Assembly (NCBI RefSeq): GCF_000224145.3
Contig: NC_020167.2
Coordinates: forward strand, 529,768 to 593,767
Length of the DNA: 64,000 nucleotides
Direction: 5' to 3'
Source: Ciona intestinalis
Taxonomy: Eukaryota; Chordata; Ascidiacea; Phlebobranchia; Cionidae
The position numbers were made by a program, and so were the translations under genes. The notes beneath the pieces are model-generated. The model saw nothing but the letters and a program-made list of their open reading frames with translations, was not told the origin of the DNA and ran no database searches. Positions 25,141-36,522 of the stretch are shown here, one piece after another (within the stretch, counting starts at the first letter, position 1; each line of letters opens with the position of its first letter).

Positions 25141-25659
25141 CAAATGTTCGAACATCAATTGATAAATATTTTGTCTTACAAATTCTCCTTATCTTATCTT
25201 GTTATTATATCAGTACATTATAGTTAAAACCATTGAGGTATAAATTATGGAATTGAAAGCAAATCTTTTAAAGTTTGACAATAAAAACCTACAAAACTAC
25301 AATGTGGGAAAGATGGGACACCAAACTGAAAAATGGGACATCAAACCGACGGCGTCTTTACACAGAATGCGTAACGTCCAAAACTTGCGAACCTTCCGTT
25401 AACGTAAGGCCATCCGACGCGATTCAACATGTTGGATTTTTACGCACGTATGCATGCGGTTTTGTTTGTGTCAAAACATTTTTCCGTGTTTAGGGGATTG
25501 TTTATTAGACAAATTGAAAAGGTCATTGACGAACTGTTTAGGAATTGCTGCGGTTCCCCGCTGTTTGTTGACTGTGTGACCCGATTGAGTGATGTTTTTA
25601 TTAGTAGTTTTTATTAGGCCTGTGTAATTTTATATAGCCTTTATTGTCTAAGCCAAGGG

Positions 25660-25840
25660 AGCCTAGAAGATGTGTTCCCTATTGTAGACCTAAAAAGGAA
25701 TATAGTAAAGAAAAACTTATTGAACTGGTCCGTGAAAGACCTGCTTTATATGATCTAATTTATAAAAGGTCCTAAACATTGTGACAACATCTATTTTCAA
25801 AATACACGGGATGCTGTCGGCAAAGCATGTGGCATAACAG
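25660..25840 (+). pseudogene. MADF-domain exon fragment with a 1-nt frameshift
   Basis: Translation gives PRRCVPYCRPKKEYSKEKL then IELVRERPALYDLIYK in one frame. It continues in the next frame as PKHCDNIYFQNTRDAVGKA followed by CGITG and a GTAAAC donor. Together these fit the MADF domain pattern (LIxLVRxxPxLYD, about 20 residues, then W/F-xx-aa-xxLG). The frame changes inside an A-run (TATAAAAGG), as if one A had been gained. MADF domains occur in transcription regulators and in accessory proteins of PIF/Harbinger transposons; given the surroundings a transposon-derived remnant is likelier than a host gene. No transposase is visible nearby. Confidence 0.55.
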
Positions 25841-27109
25841 GTAAACACATCGTTTAAAGATTTTACTGATTTTGTGTAAAGAAAGTTATTTCATAATAGC
25901 ACATAACACAATCAACTGAACAAATAACATGGGTAGTAGCCTATCTGTTCCCTTTGCAATCGGTGTCGCAGTACTAGATCGTTTGTTTACATGCGTGTGG
26001 GGGGCGGCCAATGTTGAAGTTGTTGCTCGCGCTCCGCAGCCTCGCAACGACGCTGTTCCATCATGCGCAACCAAGCGTGAAATCGTGCGATGACGAATTC
26101 TGTGTGCAGCGCCCTTTAACGGATGGTTTGGAATAAAATTCGAATGCGATATACGCAAGTTAACGCAATACGCATTCTGTGTACAGACACCATTACACTA
26201 AAGAAAAGTCTCTTAGCATTAATTGTTCTAATCTCATTGCTAAATGTAAGCATGCTGATATATAGTAGGGTTCCGACTTCCCCCATCCTACTGTATTATT
26301 GGTTACAGGAAACGATCAAAGCAGTTACACATTAGCCTAGGCCAGCTGTTATAGTTAGACAACACAACATGCAGTCTTTATGCATTAAGGAAAATTAAAT
26401 AAAAAATCTAACTTTAAAAGTCTGTGCTCGAAGCACAGTCAATCACTACAACATCCATAGATTAATTCAATGAGGAACAATTTAAAAAAGAAGCTGCTTG
26501 AACTAAACTATTTTTGCGGGTGCATTAGCGTTAACTGTGGCATTATGTTCAGTGATCCGAGCACTTCAGTGGTGTGGTGGTTATAGTTTTGCCCCTCTGG
26601 CACTTGCATACCCTCCGCTTTGGTTCCTTGATTTCGCCTGTTACAGTTGCCTTAAATTTAAGTTTCGTATGAAATACGTTATAGCCAGTCATGTACAGTA
26701 CAACTTGAATTTAATAGCTGTTGCCATTTCAGACGAGAAGTGTTGTTACAAAAGATATAGAGCTAGCGGTTAAATCCCATGTTTTCCGTTTGTGTTTTGA
26801 ACAACTTAATACCCCGAATATTATAATTTCGCGATCGACCGCAAACCTGAACATAATATATACGCATACATCTACGTAGGTCAAGAACACTTTATTTTCT
26901 TCTATTTTTATGATACAAAATCAAACTGTTCGAAATCTTTAACCTACTTTATTAAACTACCATATTGGATTAGTAATTCAAACTTGCAAACTAGAAAATT
27001 TCTGCAGTTTTATATGATTCAAGGAGCATTTAAAATGATCATCTTATTACTATGTCTGTTTCAGCGATTTAAAAATGTTGTATTTGCATAACACCAAATG
27101 TTATTACTT

Positions 27110-27345
27110 AACAACTGTTTTTTTAATTTCGGTAGGTTTACTACGATTTGCGGATTATTTAAAATATATCTTCTATTTTTGCCCCCTCTTACTTATACTT
27201 TGTAGTTTTGTACGGTTTTAAACTGGATTTTTGCGCACAATATTGTTTTGTGTTATTTGGGTGTATTTATGATAAATTCAATTAATAATCAAAATTACCA
27301 AGGGTAACTTTTAAACTGTCCCGTCTTACCTGTTGTGAAATAATA
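27110..27345. repeat. Family A repeat, reverse orientation, degenerate
   Basis: Reads GGTAACTTTTAAACTGTCCC then GTCTTACCTGTTGTGAAAT, the complement of the GACAGTTTAAAA and AGGATAAGA parts of family A. Edges are not sharp. Confidence 0.45.
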
Positions 27346-27356
27346 TAGATAAATTA

Positions 27357-27550
27357 GTAAAGTGGGGTAAACTGGGACACATTTAGCACATAATATCCAA
27401 GCATTCTCATCGTGTTTTAAACAATTAACACCGGTCTATGATAGTCATGGAGGATACGGTTTTAGAATCCTTTGAATGTTCTTTGTTTACTACTAAATGG
27501 CAAAAAACATAGAATAAACAAGTGTCCTATCCTCCCCCACCTTACTATAT
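27357..27550. mobile_element. MITE, family B
   Basis: Starts AGTGGGGTAAACTGGGACAC, has the core TTTAGCACATAATATCCAAG and TCGTGTTTTAAACAATTAAC, and ends GTGTCCTATCCTCCCCCACC. The ends are complementary with several mismatches. Confidence 0.75.
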
Positions 27551-29595
27551 TTGTGGTATCACACACAAATTGTAATAAATTTAGACTTATTCAATATTAG
27601 GTAACATGTGCACAAGTATGAAAACAGATGTAACGCACAAAAATTAAAAACGGCGGTAACGGGAGAAATGAGAAATTATATTTATGTTTGGTAATGCGTT
27701 AATCTTGACGTGGGTAACTTTACTATAGTAGAGTGGGGAAAGACGGGTTTGGCACGAGTTACAAAGTTCTAATGGATAACATAACAATTTATGAAAAGTA
27801 TACTTACCCTTCAGCATGCATTGACCAATATTTTCTATAGCGATTTTGGGGTGATATGATTCAGCGAGCATTCGAAATGGGCATCTTATTATTGTCCCTT
27901 TTTCATTAAAAATGTTTTCAACACTGCATTTTAATAATTAAAAACAGTAATCGCTTTTGTGCACTTTGTGGGCCCGTATGAAAACTGTCGATTAATTCTG
28001 TAACATTTACTTTTGTCTAGCATCAAATGGGTACCCAAGAAAGAAAATGAAAAAACAGATTGTACTTGTGAACGTCGCTTCTTACCCCACCCTATATACT
28101 ACATGGTAAAACGGCATAATTTGTAGTAATATAAGTGAATGATTTATGTAGGTGGCACAAAGGCGTACGTATACGTCTGCGGCGTCTTGTTTTTTTAATT
28201 GTTGCCAAGTGGTGAAAAAGTATAACAAATAAATAAATACCCACAAATCCATATAAGTGTCAGATTCTATGGATATTGTCTCATACAGTGAAATTTTAAT
28301 TTCAATGTAAACCATTTCGAGATTGGATATTTGTTTGATTTGGCGTATATGAAATAAGACAACCGTATTATTATTTTGATTGCTTTAGATGCGAAGATGT
28401 TTATTCATTACGGCAACCATGGTTTTTATTCATTATAGGATGATTAGAATCCAAAATGTGATAGGATACGAATATAATTTATGATTACAATATATTGATG
28501 AGTAAACGTATGGTGTGTATGTACGTTGACTTTGTAATCATCGACCTGACATATTTCATTATTTTTGTCATTACTTATAAAGAAATATCTGATGAGTATA
28601 ATTATGATTTAAAATTTAATTCGGTATGTCAACATTTAAGCCTCTCGGGGTGGGGTTCAATCTTGGTTATGTAAACCGCATCACAGATTAACTGTTGGAT
28701 TCATCCGCTGGTCGCGACGTGGTGCTTGTTTGTTTCGCGTATTTCGTCTCGTACGCAGACAAGCCGCTATTCGGTTTGAGAGGGCTTCGTTTCATTTTCA
28801 TTTGGATGGCCCTGTAGTTGTTGCTGAGTGTTGTTTCAATGAATAGAAATGCGGAATCATTTGGTTTTGTCGATATGTTGTTGAATATATAAGTGGTTGA
28901 ATTGAACACCCGTGTCATAACGACTGTCGTTTTCCGGTTGCGCGAAGACAAATACGCTACATTCAACTGTTTGCGCCATATTTGAATATCGACGTGGAAA
29001 GTTGAATGCTTAAAGCTTAGATCGAGGGGTAAGCAGGTTTGGAGTTATCTAACAATAATAGAACACAAATGTTTTCATGGAACAATAATAGTCGTATTGT
29101 GATTTATATTATAAGCAAGTTAAGATCTCACATAGCTGGCCTAACGCCATAACCTTTACTATTAATATTTTAGTTAGTAGTTACTAAAGGATGTGTGGAA
29201 GTGAACGTTAAATGAATGATATTGCAGTATAATAGGTAACTGTATTATTGAAACAATAAAGCGTTAGTCACTGCTAGGTTTCCTTGCTTTGTTTTAATTC
29301 GTTGTACTTGCCTTATCTTCTGCCGCAGGATTAAATAATCTCGCGCAAGCTGTATATGTCCACGCACCCCTGATGCGTATTTGGTGTAAAATATCTCATT
29401 TCCCTTAGAAGCGCGCTAGAATAACTAATTGTCAACAGTCGTCGCGATCATATTTATTTCCTTTCACAGTTCCTTGCCAACGTGTTGGAAAACCATTACA
29501 GATGGTATAATAGTACAGTGATAATTCAAGGTATAAGTTAAATGAAATTATGTTTTACAGTTAAGATTGTTTTGTGTGGTAATACTTGTGTAACC

Positions 29596-32500
29596 ATGGT
29601 TGAGAACATGCATGTGTTGGAACCGGAAGCCGCTCATCTGGTCGATCAAAGTGTTCCGACTTATAATAAAACGAATAATGCAAGTCCTTTGAGGAAATTG
29701 AAATGTTGGGTTCTCGGACTGGGAATAAACAGTGAAAATCTTCTGATTATTCTCACGATTACAGGTTTGTTTTACAACTTATTCTTGTCTGTAGAGTAAA
29801 CGACTACATCTATAATGACATAACTTGTTTTAATTAAAGACAACTGAACACAAGTCAAACTGAACATAAGTTAAATACTGCATTGCAGTTAAAACAACAA
29901 CGGTTTGTCTAACATTTGTTTCAAGTAGTTTTTACCCATAATGTGTTTTAATTATTTTGATCTTTGATGCCGTATATTAGAAGTAATACGTTAAGTTTAT
30001 GTTTTATGTGTATCGTACTGTGGGGTAAAATAGGACATTTTTAGCACATAATTCCCAACCATCCTGATCGTGTTTTGAACCTTTAAAAACGGTTCATAGG
30101 GGTGGTAAGGACACGGTTTTTCATTTCTTTGACAGATCTTTGTTTACCACCAAATCTGACGAGAAAAAAATTCTAAAACTATAATAATGACTTTAATGGG
30201 CGACCACATAAAAGTTGTTTAATATCAGATCTAAGCCGCGTTTCAAAGTCAAGAAGTCAAGCAATCATCCAACTGCTGTAACCATATTAAGAAGCTGCGT
30301 TTTGCAGTGCTACTAACAAAAAACTAGTTACCAAAACAGATACATTGTGCATATTGTTACATTATTTTTTCGTAGTTTTTTTAAATCTCACATTTTAAAT
30401 TTATAGGAGTGTTGCTCGGGGTCGCTCTGGGGTGCACACTCAGAAAAATGTCTTTGTCTGACGAAGCAATCATACTGGTCAAGTTTCCCGGAGAAATGTT
30501 GATGAGAATGCTCAAAATGCTTATTATTCCTATTATTGTAACCAGCGTAATAACCGGTAAGGATGATCAGCATTACCACATTTTTCTTATCTTATAAACT
30601 TTATTGTGCGCGTCAGTTGCCTACTAATCAATCATTTTCGACAAACAGTTGTTCTTGTAGGTATTTGCGCTACTTTTTCCCACATATCTCAATTCTCATG
30701 TCTAATGTATCACATCGTATTTTGACAAAAAACAATTATAATGCGTATATATTTACAAATTTAAAAATTAATAATCGGATTTAAAACCGCATAACTAGCC
30801 ATTCATTATCAATGTTTTTTATCAGTTATCAACAGGCTTTGAATATGTTATAGCCTAGAGCTAAGTAATACCTAAAAATAAAAAAAGTTAATATCTTTAA
30901 AACAGTGCGTGGATGGGTGTTAAATATAAAAAAGTGTGGTCATAAATTTAGTATTCATATAGAATGAATATTCCGCTGTAATAATTGCGGTTATAGTTAT
31001 GCGCGTCGCACGCTAATGTGTCTGGTAAATCTGTCCATTCTTAACTCTATGCAACCTCTATGCAACACATGTATAGGTCACTAACATGTTATTCCCATAA
31101 AAAAAGAAATTTTAACGTTTTTAATATATTACTAATGTTTTTCCCGGAACTTTTATCAGCCGATGCGTATTTTTTATGGCTCGTATTGTATTCGTTCCGA
31201 CCTACTGCCCATGCGCAACAGCGCCCGGTACAAATCAATCGGAACGAAAATACTACGACCATCAATCGGAACGAAAATACTACGACACCGGTCATTGAAG
31301 GATAAAGCAAGTCACTTCCAAATTCAATTTGTTAACTCGTCACGCTTGAGAAATAGCACAAAAGACGTGATCTTCGAACACAGAACGGCAATATTCTAGC
31401 GTTCGCTTTCAACACTTGCTTTTCGTGTCACCAACATAACATTTAGTCATTTTACGATTAAGACTTCGTACAGCCTATTTAGAAAATACAAATGTTATAA
31501 TTGTAAATATATGTATGCAGGGCTCTCTAATTTGGATTTGAAAAAAAGTGGTCGAATGGGAGCCCATGCTATTGCTTATTATGTGGCAACAACAACATTA
31601 GCGGTCATACTTGGTGTTGTTCTGGTCTCCATTATACAACCTGGTAATCAAAAACGATTTTCTTTAAACAAAGCAGCTGAACAACGAGTGATATCTACAC
31701 TGGATACATTCTTGGATCTAATCAGGTTCGAATTCTAAATTGATGTCCGATTTTCTATATCTAAGTAAAAATAAAACATAACATACATGGTACTACATTT
31801 TCGCACTTTTTTACAGTATTTATGCAAAAAAACGATTAAAAGTAATACTTTCCTAACAAATAGTTATTCTTTAGGTACGAAAACCACTTTATACTACTGT
31901 ACATTTAGTGAAGGATTTGCTGTACCAAAAGGATAGATAATAAAATACTATATATTTGTTTAGAAATCTGTTTCCGGAAAATATCGTTGCAGCTTGTTTA
32001 CAAGTGGTAAGTTAATATGCCCTCAAGTCTAGACAGTATATATTTAAATAACTTCAAAGCCTTCTTTCAAACATTTTTTACAAAGAAATATATTTTAAAT
32101 TAAGAAACTTAATTGGCCTATGTTTTGATTGGGTAACAAAAAAATAAGAATAAAAATATGAAGGTCCTTAAATATAAGAGAGAAATAATCCGAAAGTTGG
32201 ACTTGTGTGCTTTTATGTTGCTGGTGCCTAGTGCGTTCAAATTATTATGTAGAATAGGCCCAGTAATGTGCTTGCAGTGATTTAAATATTTACATAATAC
32301 ATCTTTGTACAAGAAAGATATTAATACATCTTTGTACAAGAAAGAATTTTTCAAATGACTTGTCATAAATTTAAGCAGGAAGAAGCTCTTTAATATGAGC
32401 CAATAATATTCCTGCAGCAGATGTGTTGTTTTATACAGGCTGTCTCATGCTTGGTGCCAGCACCATTGTATCAAAATCCAGACAGTAATTATTGAACTGA

Positions 32501-35255
32501 TCTTTTCCTTAACCATTGCACAAATTAAAGCTGAACTTTCAGATTAATGAAGAGACAAAAAGTGGAACTTGGTGACAATTGTCCTTCTTTCACTGTTCTA
32601 AATAGTTACCGATTAGTTTTATAGTTTTACATATAACGTATGTTTAGCAGCGTTTTATATACTATATTGTTTGTAAATTTATTCCAAGGGATGATAGTTT
32701 AACATATAGATTAGATAGAATATGAATGATGGGTGTTTTGTGATGTTGAGACCAACTTTATGCAAAGAGCAAACTTTATTTTACACATTTAAATTATAAG
32801 ACCAGAAAAAAACATTATTATATAATACACCCTTCACTTACTGAATTAAAGTTATAGGCCTGCAAACCACTTAGGTCTTGATCGCGGCAGTGTTTTCAGA
32901 TTATCGTATATTGGTTTGAATTTTGCATTAAAACTATTTAATATTTATTACTATATATAAACATGTGTCAAACATAGTTACAACCAACAAGGAAGCCTAA
33001 CAGTTTTTCAGTTGATTTGACTAAAATCTTATTAAGCTAAGTTGTGAATATTTTTGTATATAATAGAAGAAAAAGTCTTTATTTAACCCAATCTGTTTAG
33101 TTTTTTTTATAAGTTTAGGTGATATTTATTAATTTTTTATTAGGCTCAAACACAATTAACAAGATCGGAGGAAATGATGGGAAACTCATCCAACATTAGC
33201 TCGATCAATAACTCGACAATAATGAACAAATCTCTTGACTACAATCAGTCAAAAATATTAAAAGTTGAGCGTAAACTGGAACAGATTCCAAATGCCAATG
33301 TTTTAGGTTTGTTATTATTTATTTCATGCAACAAAACCTTACAACATATTTATTCATCCAGGAATAATTATATTCTCGGTGTTTTTCGGTGTAACGTTGT
33401 CAAACCTGAAAGAAGAAGGAAAAATTGTTACGGAATTCTTTTCTGTCATGAATTCAATATTTATGAGGATGATAACTATTATTCTATGGTTAGTGTATTT
33501 TACTGTTTGATCGAGACTAAAAATGCTGACAAATTTGAAGATATGAATGTATGAAAGAATGTAACTTACTTTATCCTCGCGTGGCTGAAAAACGACTGTC
33601 GTTATCACTCGGGTTTACAACCTCGTGCCAGCTTACGAGTTACCATGTATGTTACTTTGTGGGTGATTATTTATTTTTTTTTACATTTTTTTTATGTATG
33701 GCTGATAATTTGGACAACCCATTGGTGACCACTGGGTTGGAGCAATTGTCGTTAAGTGTCTTGCCCAAGGACACATATGCCCACAATGGTAGCAGCCTCG
33801 AGCCTGGTATCTAAAGTCCAAAGGACTAAGTATTACGCATTAAACCTATAATGAACATGGCCCAAATTTTAACAGCAGTAATCTGTGTTTTTAGGTATTC
33901 TCCAATTGGAATATGTAGTTTGTTAGCGGGAAACTTACTCACACTCGGTGGTGTTCAAGATTTAATTGAATCGCTGGGCATGTATATGGTTAGTTGATGT
34001 ATGCTTACCGCATTTATTTTGTTTATCTTACAAACAATCTATGTTAGCTAACAGTTATTGCTGGGTTGATGATCCATTTACTGATCACATTGCCAATCAT
34101 TTACGTGGCAATAACACGAAAGAATCCATTCCGAGTATATTATGCAACTTCCCAAGCATTTTTAACTGCACTTGGAACTGCTTCAAGGTAACAGATATAC
34201 AGTTTGATTATCAAATTTCGTTTTACATATTGTTCATTATCAGTGCTGGAACTTTGCCTCTAAGCATCCAGTGTTTGGAAGAAAATTTAGGTATTGATAA
34301 AAGGGTCACCAAGTTTGTTTTGCCACTCGGTGCAACTATGAATATGGACGGAACAGCTTTATTGGAAGGTGTGGCAGCCATCACCATTGCACAAATGTAC
34401 CAATACAGTCTAAGTGCCGGACAAATTGTAACAATCAGGTTAGTTTAGTAATGTTATAGGTAGTCATAAATGAAAAATATTAACAAAAAAATTCTATTTA
34501 GTGTTACTGCAACATTTGCAAGTATTGGAGCCGCTGCAATACCAAGTGCAGGATTGGTAACATTGGTTCTTGTCTTGTCAGCAATTGGATTGCCCTCAGA
34601 AGCAGTGGGATTACTGTGGTCCATTGATTGGCTTCTGTAATATTAAAAACTAAATTAGCAAAAATTAGAATTAAACCTATAACAAATGTATTACTAATGT
34701 TTATTATACTTGCCTATATGGTAAAGCACTTTTTTATTTTTTTTAATGTTCCGGTACCAAGACACGGTGTTTATGGCGTTTACCTTTACCCCACAGGCTA
34801 TTGCTTCGAGACTGCTACTATAGTGGGGGTGTATGTTCTATTTGGTAGTCCAACGGCAGTAGCTCTAGCTAAGTGGTCACTAATTGGTTGTCCTAACTGT
34901 CATCCATTCATTAAAAAAGATTAACATTAACCAACAAAGTCAAATATTTGCTGGTTACTGGTAAGGAGGCACCAGTTGTAGCGAACGGAATACTTATGCT
35001 ATAACAACTATCATTGCCCTGCTATGCGAGGACAAATAATTTATAGTTATACACAATAAATAAGCTTTTTTTTTAATTTAAAGTGATCGAATTCGAACTT
35101 CTGTAAACGTGATGGGTGATTGCATTGGAGCTGTCATTGTCCAACATCTTAATAAAGAACTCCTTGCTGAGGATAATTTGATTGCTGTAGACTCATTATC
35201 TGAGGAAAAACAAAGTTACCCTAACCAAATATCCATCGTGGAAACCACATCATAA
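29596..35255 (+). CDS. SLC1-family (EAAT-type) glutamate/aspartate transporter
   Basis: Eleven exons join in phase to 530 residues: 29596-29764, 30407-30556, 31521-31725, 31964-32006, 33144-33306, 33362-33488, 33895-33988, 34048-34187, 34244-34438, 34502-34636, 35084-35255. The family signature is plain: [18 protein letters not shown] in TM2, [24 protein letters not shown], the TM7 block [13 protein letters not shown]2 [15 protein letters not shown], and TM8 [12 protein letters not shown]. The TM8 arginine (DRIRT) is the residue that binds the substrate side chain in glutamate carriers, while neutral ASCT carriers lack it, so an acidic substrate with Na coupling is expected. HP1 reads GTASSAGTLP instead of the usual run of four serines. 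Exon 5 encodes an extracellular loop with six N-glycosylation sequons. I chose the ATG in ACCATGG over the one at 29542, which lies before a likely splice acceptor. Subtype cannot be assigned. Confidence 0.96.
30016..30165. mobile_element. MITE, family B, in an SLC1 intron
   Basis: Begins ACTGTGGGGTAAAATAGGAC, with TTTAGCACATAATTCCCAAC and TGATCGTGTTTTGAAC of the family core. The right end is degraded. Confidence 0.6.
31182..31288. mobile_element. Short inverted-repeat element, family G, in an SLC1 intron
   Basis: The left arm CGTATTGTATTCGTTCCGAC is complementary, with few mismatches, to TCGGAACGAAAATACTACGA on the right. The interior GCGCAACAGCGCCCGGTAC recurs at 36080-36095 in a related form. 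The right arm is present as two tandem 27-bp units (31234-31260 and 31261-31287) differing at one base. Confidence 0.6.
32295..32347. repeat. Tandem duplication in an SLC1 intron
   Basis: The segment AATACATCTTTGTACAAGAA (plus AGA) occurs twice in direct succession, with a unit of about 26 bp. Confidence 0.7.
33556..33815. repeat. SINE-like repeat in an SLC1 intron
   Basis: Carries the family order CTCGCGTGGCTGAAAAACGA, CCTCGTGCCAGCTTACGAGT, TGATAATTTGGACAACCCAT, CCACTGGGTTGGAGCAATTG and AAGTGTCTTGCCCAAGGACA. It sits wholly in the intron between exons 6 and 7, in the same orientation as the gene. Confidence 0.7.
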
Positions 35256-36048
35256 ACAATATTGTCGTGAATATTATTTAATGTAACTATTATTGTGGTG
35301 TCGATGTTAGTATTAAAATGTATTTAAAACAAGAGATCAAAGATTCAATGCGTGAGCACGTCATAAACTTATTAAAACATAGTATTAATTTACCCTATTA
35401 AAGCAACGGTCGACTTTGCTCGATCCAAAAACAACCCAGAAGTAACCAACAAAGCGGGTTTAAGTCGGCATTGGTGACTGTGGAGCAGTAGGTAGAATGC
35501 ATTTATTCGTGTATTATAACCCATGAAACTTAAGACTTATAAGGATTGAAGGTTTGGTAAAGAATATGTAACAACTCCTGTACCATATGTTGACTTGTAA
35601 ACTTACACTAGTTAACCTTGTCGTCGCTTAAAGACGAGTTCAAAGATCTAATGCGTGAAGCACTTCTTATTAACACGTGCCCTCCCAAATTCCAGATAAC
35701 GGTTATGGCGCCCGCTTTGTTGCCTACTGGCGCGAATTATTAAAATGTATTATAAAAAACAGTTCAGAATCGGTACCGCTGAGGTCTAGTTTTTACAGTG
35801 CCCAAATGTTATAAGAAGGTATTGAAAGTTGCCGCTATAAGTTTTGTATTCTAGAATCACCTTGGTTCACCAGCACCGTAAATTATAAGTAAAATGTGCT
35901 TATTATGCTAGAATAAACTCTTTCTAGGCTACAAATAACATATACGAACTCAGATCTGATGACTTTAAATAAAAAACTAGAGCTTTAATGTGTAAACGTC
36001 TAGTCTGGAACGTTTTCAATGGAGGGTCGTAATAAATTTGGACCGAGT

Positions 36049-36522
36049 GGTCATTGTATTTATTCCGAGCTGTTGCGCATGCGCAGTAGCGCCCAGTGTC
36101 GCGGAAATCTGGTTTCCGAGAAATCTGGTTCCTAGTCCTACTGGATACTGCGCATGCGCAGACACGGTACATTTTTATGTTGGTTTTGTCACCCTTTTTC
36201 GTTGTTGATGACGTTTTAACGGTAGTTGTCACTGGTTATACGTCATAATGTATAATTTAAGTTAAAATCACGGCCTACTAGAGATATCTCTAGTAGGCCG
36301 TGGTTAAAATACAGCATAAATTTCTATTAAAAAGATGAATCCTTAAACATAAACTTACGAAGTATGTCGCATCTAACAACTGTTATTTTTAGTCGAAAAC
36401 AGAGTTTTAGATTCTTCATAAAAAAGTTATAAGTAGCCTGTGGGACCAGTTTTCTAGGGGAACCAGATTTCTGCGACACCGGTACAAATATATCAAACGG
36501 AACGAACATATTACGACACCGG
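36049..36522. mobile_element. Inverted-repeat element, family G, longer copy
   Basis: The left end GTCATTGTATTTATTCCG and right end CGGAACGAACATATTACGAC are complementary in the manner of the short copy at 31182-31288. A second pair of inverted arms lies inside (36096-36117 and 36459-36479, GTGTCGCGGAAATCTGG against its complement), centred near 36288. The centre is occupied by a perfect palindrome at 36269-36302. Two copies of TGCGCATGCGCA lie at 36074-36085 and 36149-36160. No target duplication was resolved. Confidence 0.55.
36269..36302. repeat. Perfect 34-bp palindrome
   Basis: The half-site CACGGCCTACTAGAGAT is followed at once by its exact complement. A related imperfect palindrome lies at 45891-45940. 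As DNA it could form a cruciform; as RNA, a hairpin with no loop. Confidence 0.85.

Larger units (their letters stand above)
23962..25316. repeat. Family A repeat interrupted by two later insertions
   Basis: The left part, 23962-24339, matches 58668-59050 in order and content (CACACATAGAGTTATT, GATTCGCACAGCAGGTGAAA, ACACACAGGGAGAGA). It stops at a hAT-like element (24340-24790). The next 40 bases (ATTGTATAAAATGGGTA) resume family A. A SINE-like block follows, and after 25141 the repeat resumes again with TGTTCGAACATCAATTGATA, matching 59090-59110. This order shows family A was present first. Confidence 0.7.
23366..29595. other. Repeat-rich gene-free gap
   Basis: Holds the 3' UTR of the Bcl-2-like gene (AATAAA at 23580), a nested repeat stack at 23962-25316, a MADF-domain fragment at 25660-25840, a reversed family A piece near 27110-27345, and MITE copies at 27357-27550 and around 27726-28104. 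A SINE-like head lies on the minus strand at 28905-28966. The stretches 25850-26990 and 28970-29590 contain nothing I can name. The open frames there are short, have no family features and overlap repeats. Confidence 0.5.

Noticed and set aside
25886-26158. 90-codon minus-strand frame
   Set aside because: Low-complexity His/Arg/Thr content in a GC-richer patch of the transposon-rich gap; no partner exon or domain.
26537-26773. 78-codon + frame with hydrophobic stretches
   Set aside because: No signal peptide pattern, splice context or family match; it lies in a repeat-rich gap and looks random.
28688-28966. 92-codon minus-strand frame with fairly coding-like composition at its end
   Set aside because: Its first third is the SINE-like head in reverse, so the ATG belongs to a repeat. 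The remainder (GLSAYETKYAKQTS) matches no family I can name and no clear partner exon was found.
34628-34924. 98-codon + frame after SLC1 exon 10
   Set aside because: It starts in the last bases of the exon and runs through the intron; the true continuation is the exon at 35084 with the conserved TM8.
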